Source: Patiria miniata (taxonomy: Eukaryota > Echinodermata > Asteroidea > Valvatida > Asterinidae). Taken from it: DNA of 64,000 nt. The position numbers were made by a program, and so were the translations under genes. Below the pieces are notes generated by a model. The model was given only the letters and a program-made list of their open reading frames with translations. It was not told the DNA's origin and did not search any database. Where the stretch lies: positions 15,303,334-15,367,333 of the forward strand of contig NW_024037074.1 of NCBI RefSeq assembly GCF_015706575.1, read 5' to 3'. Below are positions 37,789-47,246 of the stretch, in pieces (position 1 is the stretch's first letter; each line of letters opens with the position of its first letter).

Positions 37789-39435
37789 ATGGCGAAGTTC
37801 ACGTGTCGACTTGAAAAGTGGCCTGCGTTGCTGCTCATTACAGTTGTTTGTGTGGCATCGGCGGCCTTGTTCGGTAATGAAAATTTATTTCAGTCGGTTT
37901 CAAAATAGATCACACTTTTCCAGACATCGACAATCCTTAACAATATTCTTCTGTAAATCTCTCCCTTGACTAAAGAGGACTTTGTGCCTCAAAAAAGCTT
38001 ATATTTTGGCGGTTTCGTGCATTAATAACTAAAGGTGTGTTATTCCCTTATTACAGTTTTCTCCGACGTTACCGTACACACTGACGACATCAATCTTCAG
38101 AAGAGCACCTTCAATCATGCAACAAGCCAGAAAGTAAAAGGTATGGGTCAGATATAAGTACAAAATTTGATAACCTTGTTAACGGTTGGTCCTGTAACAA
38201 TGGAGTAACTACGGAAAGCAAGCATGCATGAACACATAACACTTTCGAAAAAAATTGTCTCAGAGGCGGTTCTGACAAGTTCAACTACTGAGTTATGCAG
38301 TCGAGAAAAACTTCGAACTTTCTTAATACTGATGACTTGCATTTAATTGTTTCACTTCCATCTGAAAATGTGTAAACAATAAGAATTTCGCGAAACATTG
38401 CGTTATTTCTGCCAGAAACTTTCGGATCTCGGTTTGATCCTCGTCAAGTTTCCGTGGGCAGTTCATATAACGAAAAACACCTCATAAAAAGGTCAAACCC
38501 TCACCCGGCGCTTGGCCGATTATCACTAATGTCAAAGCCATTAAAGTCAAATATTGACCAATTTTACTTGCACAGAAATGCGAAATGTCCGAAACAACAG
38601 TCAAGAGGAGGTAGAGAGTTTCGACCCGACACTAGTGCGCTTCGTGGAAGCCCCACTCCCAGCGGGCGTGACCGTAACTCAGAGACCCTGGCAGGATCCA
38701 GCTGACGACCCAAGACCTGTGATCCTTGCCACCACCAACAAAGCTTTCTTGGACTTTACTGCGAACTGGTTAGAGAGCATCCGCCGTTTGGACACTAACC
38801 CTAAGATCCTGATTGTGGCAGAGGATAAAGAGACACAGCGGTTCTTGTACGGGCGACCTGGGGTTCACGTGGCTGCCTCACAAGGCTTCAACACTCCGGC
38901 TGAGCAGCTACCCTGGGACTCGCCCATCTACAACGCTATGGTCAACAAGCGGCCTGCCTACATCTACCAACTCCTACAGCAGGGACATGACGTGTTGTTC
39001 AGCGATGTAGACACCGTCTGGCTTCGAGATCCCTTCCCGTATCTTCAAGGAGACTTTCACGTGGCCGTGGAGGAAGACCAGCACAAGCCTTACGTCGCCT
39101 ATTGCGCCGGCTTCGTCTTCTTCCGAGCCGCTGAGAAGACTAGAGAATTCGTCCGTGAGTGGCTCCGAAGGTTACACCAATCAAAGACCAAGATCTCAGA
39201 CCAGGTTCTGATGAACGAGATGCTGACCAAAGATCAGATTCCAGGTCTCAAGAAGATGGTCATGCCGTCTGAGATCTTCCCGAACGGGAAGCTATTCTTC
39301 ATGACGCCTGGATGGCGGCAGCAGCACCGACAGTCGGTTGCCGTAGTCCACAACAACTGGATTCAGAGCAAGGAGAGGAAACTGCAGAGGTTTAAGGAGC
39401 ACGGACTGTGGTTTACCGACACTGGCAAGATGTGA
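37789..39435 (+). CDS. Golgi-type nucleotide-diphospho-sugar transferase (GT77-like), 342 aa, paralogue of the preceding gene
   Basis: Three coding exons, 37789-37873, 38057-38140 and 38576-39435, join in frame (1029 nt). Residues 1-28 hold a short basic tail and a membrane helix (WPALLLITVVCVASAALF), predicting a type II Golgi protein. Exon 2 encodes a 28-residue stem absent from the neighbour, which has only one intron. The catalytic domain parallels the neighbour block by block: VILATTNKAFLDFTANWLES, DVD at residues 200-202 in LFSDVDTVWLRDPFPYL, CAGFVFFRA from C233, DQVLMNEML, FPNGKLFF, VAVVHNNWIQS. Both belong to PF03407. Sugar donor and acceptor are unknown. Retention of the DVD and both C-terminal blocks suggests an active enzyme. 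Confidence 0.88.
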
Positions 39436-40562
39436 TCATGGCTCTTGCCCTTGATTCTAAGATACATCAAACCCTCCTTACCTTAGTTGATTCAATCAAT
39501 TAACATCGAGGAAGACCGATTTCTATGGATTCATTTATCATCAACTCTTTTCTTCAGACTTCCTTCTAGAATGATATAGTCTTCTTGTATTCCTGTAAAG
39601 TAGAAAGGTCATCACGGTGTCGACCGCTGATATGCATAAAATACTACGAAAAGGTAACTGTTCACTTAAAAGAAAGCCTAAATTAAGTCATGAGCAGATC
39701 CAGGTTTTGGATCAACAGGGGGAGGGTTATCTGCCAAGAGAAGGTTTGTAGGTAATATGCTTTGTTTTTCTGCATGGTTTTCATATTTTGGGGCCCAAGA
39801 TCTTAAATAAGAAGGGGAATTAAGACCTCGATTCGCCACTGCAAGTTCTGCAGTATAAGTGACTTGAAAGAAGATGGAGTGCTCCATTGTCGCTAATGGT
39901 TTCCTTTTATACGGCGAGTAATTTTTACCTGCAGAGGAATGGCATGGAGTCTTACTCTTGCATGCGCAATTCGTGTGAACAACTCAGAGTCAGACATTTT
40001 TAACGCAATACTACAACTAAGTCACTCGATTTTAAGAGTACATATAGGCCTATATAGAGTAAAGTATATAAGAGTAGACGCTTAATATTTCAGTATATCA
40101 AAAAGACTTACTTTCCCCAAGCAACGGTAGAAATTGCTTAAACCTCGTTCACTAAAAAAAAATACATTAAAAAATTGCATTTTAAATAAATACGCATTAT
40201 TAAATTATAATATAAAACTCGTGTAGGCCTAAACCTGATCTCAAACTTGGAATAATTTTGTAGTCCTACTTAATGTTGATAGAAAGGGTATTGTCAACTC
40301 ATTTTAAACAAAGCAGTTCGCATTATTAGGGAAATTAATGAATTTTAAGCCAGATTGAATTTGCAGTTTGTGTTAATGTGGTTTTGTTATTCTCCAATAA
40401 GTAAACTACAACGTGTTATTGAACCGAGGCAATAATATTGCTTATTATTTACTATAGATCGTAAATACTTTGACGATCTGACTACTTTTGGCCTATCCAG
40501 TTCTAAATGATCAAAAAGACTTCCGCGTGTTCCCTCAAAATGTCAATCCTTTGCTCAAAATG
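39436..40562. other. Downstream flank of glycosyltransferase 2
   Basis: AT-rich, with no gene recognised. A segment at about 39697-39841 starts CAGATCCAGG and ends GATTCGCCACTG, reminiscent of worn hAT ends, but no target-site duplication was found, so it is not called as an element. Confidence 0.45.
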
Positions 40563-40599
40563 TAGGAGTATGGTGGCCCTGAAGGGACATCGCATATCG

Positions 40600-41010
40600 C
40601 AAACGTGTGCGCATACGTATGCGATGTCGCGAAATTTATCGCGAATGTGTGCGCACACGTATGCAATGTCGTGAAACAATTCGCGAATATGTGCGCACAC
40701 GTATGCGATGTCGCGAAATTTATCGCGAATATGTGCGCACACGTATGCAATGTCGTAAAACAATTCGCGAATATGTGCGCACACGTATGCGATGTTGCAA
40801 AATTTATCGCGAATATGTGCGCACACGTATGCGATGTCGCAAAATTTATCGCGAATATGTGCGCACACGTATGCGATGTCGCGAAATTTATCGCGAATAT
40901 GTGCGCACACGTATGCGATGTCGCGAAATTTATCGCGAATATATGCGCACACGTATGCGATGTCGTGAAATTTATCGCGAATATGTGCGCACACGTATGC
41001 GAATTTGTTT
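40600..41010 (+). repeat. Left-arm tandem array, 42-bp unit, ~10 copies
   Basis: The unit core is GTGCGCACACGTATGCGATGT plus a variable 12-bp part of two kinds: type A (GCGAAATTTATC and variants) and type B (GTGAAACAATTC). From the outer end inward the order reads A B A B A A A A A then a diverged last unit. The array is CpG-rich compared with its AT-rich surroundings. Confidence 0.9.
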
Positions 41011-41360
41011 GCAATGTCGTGAATTTTATTGCATACCTTGTCGCATACCTTTCAGTAAAATTCCTAATGAACTGGGGAGTTGTAGCAGCTAGTCTGGAAT
41101 CTAGACGTACTGTTAGATATAAATAGGGTCTGACTAATAAACCTGTCGAGCGCAAACTTGCTACTTGCGCAACTTTGAAATTTGCGCGCGCAAGTTTGAA
41201 ACTCACGTGGTGTCATATTTCAGCCAATAAATATGCGCACGCAAATTTAAATTGCCGTGATTTGCAGGTGTTGCGATCAATTTGTACATGAACTGCACGT
41301 TCTATTAATGATAAATGAACTGCTGCGAACTGCTAATAATACCACCTAGATAAAAATACT

Positions 41361-41766
41361 TGATCTTCCCAGTAGATGGATGAAATGGATTATGCAATAA
41401 AAATTCAAATTTATAAAACTATGTTGGGTACATTTTGTTTTAAAGGGGTGTTATAGGTCAGCAGCACTCTCTTTTGTGCACTTTTAGAGTGGAAAATGGA
41501 GACTCCTGATTAGGGCCTTAATTAACAGCTAATTAGTGGACCGAATTGGCCCCCTCCAAAATTTGATCTTCCCAGTAGATGGATGAAATGGATTATGCAA
41601 TAAAAATTCAAATTTATAAAACTATGTGGGGTACATTTTGTTTTAAAGGGGTGTTATAGGTCATCAGCATTCAGTTTTGTGCACTTTTAGAGTGGAAAAT
41701 GGAGACTCCTCATTAGGGCCTTAATTAACAGCTAATTAGTGGACCGAATTGGCCCCCTCCAAAATA
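41361..41766 (+). repeat. 203-bp tandem duplication in the element interior
   Basis: Two nearly identical copies start at 41361 (TGATCTTCCCAGTAGATGG) and 41564. A shorter, diverged third start follows at about 41768 (TGATGTGCCCAATAGAAGG). Each copy contains TTTTAAAGGGGTGTTATAGG and AATTAACAGCTAATTAG. It encodes nothing recognisable. Confidence 0.85.
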
Positions 41767-41914
41767 TGATGTGCCCAATAGAAGGTTCGGTTAGATGAAA
41801 GCATAAAAAATAGTACATTTATTGTATAACTTTTCGTTGGGAAAGTCCAAGAAATCCTTTCACTACAAACAGAGAGGCAACCACCTTTTACTCTATGTGT
41901 TTGAGATTTTGATA

Positions 41915-41986
41915 CCGCGGTTGAGAACGCGGCTAAGAACGCGGCTAAGAACGCGGCTAGGTTTTGGGCCCATAACGCGGCTAAGT
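41915..41986 (+). repeat. 12-bp minisatellite (GAACGCGGCTAA)
   Basis: About four and a half copies of GAACGCGGCTAA are present, the last separated by GGTTTTGGGCCCAT. It lies inside the satellite-armed element. Confidence 0.8.
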
Positions 41987-42187
41987 TTAGTTTGGTATGA
42001 CCTTGGCCACGCTGAAATGTAACTGCCTGGTACCCAAGCTCCTGCCTTGAAGTATCTTGGGTATACAAAATGGGACCAGGGCCACTTGCGTACTCCCTAG
42101 GTCACTAACAAATTGCCCGCAAAAATGACATCACCCCAAAGGTATGCGACAAAGGTATGCAATAAAATTCACGACATTGCAAACAAA

Positions 42188-42636
42188 ATCGCATACGTGT
42201 GCGCACATATTCGCGAATTGTTTCACGACATCGCATACGTGTGCGCATATATTCACGATAAATTTCACGACATCGCATACGTGTGCGCACATATTCGCGA
42301 TAAATTTCGCGACATCGCATACGTGTGCGCACATATTCGCGAATTGTTTCACGACATTGCATACGTGTGCACACATATTCGCGATAAATTTCACGACATC
42401 GCATACGTGTGCGCACATATTTGCGATAAATTTCACGACATCGCATACGTGTGCGCACATATTCGCGATAAATTTCACGACATCGCATACGTGTGCGCAC
42501 ATATTCGCGATAAATTTCGCGACATCGCATTCGTGTGCGCACATATTCGCGAATTGTTTCACGACATTGCATACGTGTGCGCACACATTCGCGATAAATT
42601 TTGCGACATCGCACACGTGTGCGCACACGTTTGCGA
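42188..42636 (-). repeat. Right-arm tandem array, 42-bp unit, ~11 copies
   Basis: This is the inverted counterpart of the left array with the same 42-bp unit. From the outer end inward the variable parts read A B A A A A B A A B then a diverged last unit. The order differs from the left arm, so the two arrays have expanded or been converted independently since the arms were formed. Confidence 0.9.
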
Positions 42637-42664
42637 TATGCGATGTCCCTTCAGGGCCACCATA

Positions 42665-45600
42665 TAGGAGGCTAGACGAACGGGCGAGGCACACTTTATC
42701 CAGGCTAATTCTACTCTATCCGTGAAACAGTGAAAATCTTTGTGGTTGGAGTATGAGGCGGGCTTGGGGTGCTTTCTTCTTTCAGTTTCACGACAAGTAA
42801 GCATCTGTTCCATGCAGACGGGTTCTTCCGCTCTAAATTTACTCCTCCCTGTACACTTCAAAGGTATATTCCACGATTGTTTTAAATTGAAATAAAGCCG
42901 AATGCAGGCCTACATTATATTTTTCAAATCATGAAAAGTTGAGATCATTACAATGTAGCACGTTGCCCTCATTAATGAGATGGACATACATGGTATTCTT
43001 GATTCTTCTCTCTTTTTTGCAAGATGGGACTATCATGTAGGCGGCATGGCGACATGCGTTCTGCATTTTGATAAAATCCGATCTGTGGAGCTACAGACAA
43101 GTTGTCAGGATTCCCACGTTGGGCAGGACCAGTTTAAGCGCACCATGGCTCAGTAAAGTTTGGTTTCAAAATGACATCGATTTTTTTTTGTAATTTATCC
43201 CAAAAAAATAAGCCCCTCAAAGAGTCAACTCAGAAAAAGAGGGCGCACTTTCAGAGTGAGGGCGCTCTTTAAACAGTGTTTTATGAGCAAAACATGCTAC
43301 TTTTTCTTGCGTTTTCTAAATGTTTCCATGTTTTCTCTTAACCTATTATCGTTGGGTAGCGTAGCCCATATCCAAGACCAAAGTGGTACAAGACTAGTAT
43401 CAGAATTTTTCCCACTATGGCATTTTATGTTTGTACTCTGAGTCTGTGCAAAGGAAGCATAGTCTTTAAACCAGATCTGAACTTATGGGGTTCAATACGT
43501 CATGCATCCCGGTACCAGACACACACCAGACTTGGAACTCAAGTGGGACTTTAAAAAACGGTGGATTGAATTAACAGTTTCCCTTCGAAATCCGTTTCCT
43601 TTCTTTTTGTGGCGCTCATTAAAGGGAATGCATACTCGACATCTCACCCATTTCGGGTGTAGCTTCAAGTTTGCAATGCATTCGTATTAAAAGTCGAGAA
43701 GTGCAGGGGAGGAAGATTGACCGACGCAAATGAGGGAAGAAGGAATGTCCCCTCTTTTCAAAACAGATATTTGAGCCCAAGCCAGGTTCTTTTAACCTAG
43801 ACTGCCCCTCTCATGATTCGATATGCCTACGCTCAGACAAACTTTACCATTGATCGTACCTAATTGACTAATTTCCCTGAGCTCTCTACACTCAATTCGC
43901 ACAATGAAAAGATGCCGGCAAGCCTCTTGAAAGCTCTGACAGCATTTCAAGACTTTTTCCTAACAATATACTTGGCAAATTCTGGACGTCCGCTCCAAAA
44001 GACTCACGCAGTGGCTGATCTATTTTCGTTTCTCCCTCACAGAGCCGGTGCGTAAATCCTAACCCACGTGGATGTGAGTCATGCTAGGGGTACGGTAGCG
44101 GCCCAGGCCGTTGGGTTTATAAAGCAGAGTTTCAGAGACGGGGAACCTTTTTGAGCCGGTCCTGACTGCCGTGTGGAGCAGGCCAAACCACCTGTCGACC
44201 GCCGGGTCATCACCAGACACTGTCGCAATCGGTTGCCGTGCAAGCTCGCTGTATCGAGGGTGGGATTTCCGAAAGGGTTTTGAAGAGATACGATTTCAGA
44301 TCCATCATGACACGAACGGACGATAAAGAAGAATTGGTGAGCCTTTGCATGCAATACAACGCTTTGAATGCCTTGCATGTCCTGCATGAGAGGGGCGGGG
44401 TTGGAAGTTTAAAAGAGGGGCGGAATTAGAGACCACGTCCCCTCATAATAGTCGAGAGAATAACATGAAAGTATTCACATTAAGGCATGTTGTAGCTGCG
44501 TTGTTGTACATGGGTTTAAATTATTGTGAACTAATTAAGCAAGTTAACTCGGGTGTGTGCATTTGATAAGGCTGACTTGTTTTGAGCCTGAGAGTTTCCA
44601 ACTCGCAAAGTTTGACGATTTCTCAGGTTCCAAATGTTTCTGATATAGCTGCTCACACGGTCTAAGTTCGATATCGTGGCTCGGGCAACACACACAATGA
44701 AGTTCCAATCCAGGCGATTAAATCCCGCATGGAGAACAATCTTCAGAGCAAATCCAGGCCTACTTCATCTTCTAGAACATAGTTTCTTTGGTCTGTCTGT
44801 AGTACATCGGGCTTTTATTTTTCAAGATTTTAAGAGAATGACATCAGGGGAAAAAATGTTTTGTCACTCATGCTTGGACATCGTCAGAAAGCTGTGACCC
44901 AAAAATCTTGCGCTGATGATAGACGTATATGCATGACCCAACATTATGTGACATTGAAACAATCAACTGTATTTATGATAATGCCAAAACACAGAGTCCT
45001 TAATCACAGTGATGTAATGCGTAATTCCTCATATCCTGTGTTTCCGTGAATCGGATCTGCTTCGGAGTGAATCATAGTAGTACCTATAAGGCTACTACTG
45101 AGGTTAAAATGACGTCTACATGGGTCAGAAGACCGTCACCTGCCGCTCATAATAATGACTCTATCAGTTATCTCCAGAACATAACACATTGCTCGTTGTC
45201 TCTTCTTTAAGTTGAAGACTGCCTCATGAGGCAGCAGGCACAGGCTGAGGGTGGGGTTTGGTGAGGTTTGTGTTGGGATGGGATGATAGGCCTTCTCTTT
45301 CTCTAAACCAGAACCCGAGGTAGCATTCCATTAGTTTGTGTGATACAAAGTTCCACCAACACCCCCCCCCAAAAAAAAAAATCAATTAACCCCCCCCCCC
45401 CCCACCACCACCCCACCCCCACTTCGGTAACAGATCAATTATCGCTTATAGGTTTCTTGAAAGTTGTTAATTTTGCCGATTCTGATTATAAATAATACGA
45501 ACGCATCCATCTGAAAAAGAACAAATGAAAAGTTGCTGCGATGAGAGATGGGGTTCCTAACTATGTTAAAAGTGGTTTTTAATGCCTTTAGTTTAGGAGC

Positions 45601-46303
45601 AACGGTAATACTTTATATTACAATCATGACATAAATTATAAATTTAAATCTAAAATTCTACCTGGAATCAAGCATAATCACAAGTGGTCTTGGAATCTTG
45701 TCAACGAGACGTTGCCTGTAATGGAATTTGCAATGTCTTTGAAAAAAGTTGCAAACAGACCTCCGTAGAACTGAAAAACGTAAAAACTGTATATAAAACA
45801 TCAATACTTTTGAAGAGTATATATAGCTAGAAGTAATACAGAACAGATCAGTATGAGGGGTTACAGAATCGAGAAGTGACTAATACCATGATCCTACGTT
45901 AGGTTGGGACGGCCCATTGGGAAGAACAGCAACGGAAGAGAATAATCTGTCCAGGATATCACCCCATATATCTGGTATTGTCTCATGTGCTTTACAGCTG
46001 GAAGGCATAGCTAAATTAAAGAAAGGAGGTCTCAATGGGAACTTGGAGAAGGGTGGCAGGAAATTGATGAATCATGCAGAGAGCTACTTATAACACAGAT
46101 TTGTGACAGCGAGGAATTAAGCAAGGAAATGTGACCACAGCCTTTTGCGGATATTTTACATTATAGAGTATTGTTCAGATAAAAGTCACGGTGCAATGTC
46201 TTGCAATTGGCGATCCCATGCATAATTATGTCTCGTGTCGCTCGAAATAGAAATAAGCGTAATATGCGCACTATAGCAGATCCGAAGGAAGGGGACACAG
46301 AAC
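42665..46303. other. Intergenic between the satellite-armed element and the SLC34A region
   Basis: No gene is recognised. There is a perfect 16-bp palindrome CTGCCTCATGAGGCAG at 45219-45234 and C/A homopolymers near 45360-45420. The missing 5' exon(s) of SLC34A could lie here, but no exon with a start codon and compatible donor could be picked out, since the SLC34 N-terminus is poorly conserved. Confidence 0.45.
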
Positions 46304-46783
46304 CACTGATCTCTATATAAAGACTGGATAGCTAATACAGAGCCGCACAATGTACGAATTTGACGCCATATTGGTGAGACCGGCTGGTGATCTACAAAGG
46401 ACATGTTGCCGTTTTTATAGACAGCATGATTTCTTTTGTAACGTCGCGGTTCACTTGACTTATATTTTGACCACCATCACTGATCAAGGTTAACTACAAT
46501 TTTTCTAACGTCGTGGTTACTAAAATGCCGCAAATATAACTTTTTCGGCGTTTTGAAATAATAATCACTACGGAAATGTGTCCCTTTTAGAACATCATAA
46601 TATGTGTACGTGACCAAAATGCGCGTCAACTGTTGATACAACGCGCGCGTATTTACGCGTAGAACGTTCGTATTATACGCGGCCATCTTCGTGAGACCGG
46701 GGGCGAATTGGTCAATGTGCGAAGTCTACTGTGTGAATGTTGTATGCATATCCGCTATCCAGTCTTTATATAGAGATCAGTGC
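46304..46783. mobile_element. MITE with 29-bp inverted repeats and 8-bp target-site duplication (480 bp)
   Basis: The ends are perfect 29-bp inverted repeats (CACTGATCTCTATATAAAGA continuing to GGATAGC). They are flanked by the exact 8-bp direct repeat CACAGAAC at 46296-46303 and 46784-46791. The 8-bp duplication and CA start suit hAT-like or P-like families. Internal sequence is non-coding. It lies 463 bp upstream of the first SLC34A exon seen here. Confidence 0.88.
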
Positions 46784-47246
46784 ACAGAACCCAGAGAAAT
46801 AGTACCGTGACTGTTTTTAAATCGATGCTGTGGTCTTTCCCCTTTCCCTCTATACAGATTCGCTGAACATAAATAAAAAGAGGGAAAGAAAAAGAAGTAA
46901 TCCAAACTATTTCAAACTATTGTCTCGCTGTTAACTAATTAGCGTTTTACTTCAGCTTTTTCAGGGTGCCGAACCGAAATGATTCATGTTCATTTTCCGC
47001 CACCCATTATCTTGTTTTAGACGTGCAGTCATGGGGATGACTAACGTAGAAAATCATTAAAATGATGTTGTCTGATTAAGCTTTTTGCTTTTGGCTCACA
47101 CAGGCACCTTAACCTTGTGAATTTTTGCTCACACAAGCACCTGGGCAGTACTATGATACGTGTAATATGAAATAACGTCCTTCAATTAGCTTAAAATATT
47201 GATGATAAGGAGTCGTTCATCATGACAGTCGTTCATCTCCGTGCAG

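Larger units (their letters stand above)
40569..42664. mobile_element. 2.1-kb DNA-transposon-like element with satellite-array terminal inverted repeats
   Basis: Outer ends are identical inverted repeats beginning TATGGTGGCCCTGAAGGG. They are flanked by an exact 6-bp direct repeat TAGGAG (40563-40568 and 42665-42670), consistent with a target-site duplication. Inverted arms span 40569-41052 (484 bp) and 42138-42664 (527 bp). Each arm is mostly a tandem array of 42-bp units, about 10 left and 11 right; the arm length difference is close to one unit. The interior (41053-42137) has a 203-bp tandem duplication and a 12-bp minisatellite but no recognisable transposase. A 6-bp duplication is known for few DNA-transposon superfamilies (e.g. 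IS3EU, Dada), and I cannot assign this one. Long open frames across the arms arise because 42 is a multiple of three and the unit lacks stops. Confidence 0.8.

Noticed and set aside
39697-39841. Possible worn hAT element (CAGATCCAGG ... GATTCGCCACTG)
   Set aside because: Ends match poorly and no 8-bp duplication is present.
40600-41010. Tandem units considered as a CRISPR array
   Set aside because: There are no unique spacers: whole 42-bp units repeat with two variants, they form inverted transposon arms, and the context is a eukaryotic genome.
40503-41206. Open frames of 160-220 codons across the left satellite array on both strands
   Set aside because: They follow the 42-bp repeat period exactly, occur in several frames on both strands, and encode only simple repeats; treated as repeat artefact rather than genes.
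42105-42725. Open frames of 170-195 codons across the right satellite array
   Set aside because: Same reason; they mirror the left array.
47223-47246. Translation start of SLC34A within the first visible exon
   Set aside because: An in-frame stop at 47223-47225 with no ATG before the conserved sequence means the start is in an upstream exon not identified here.
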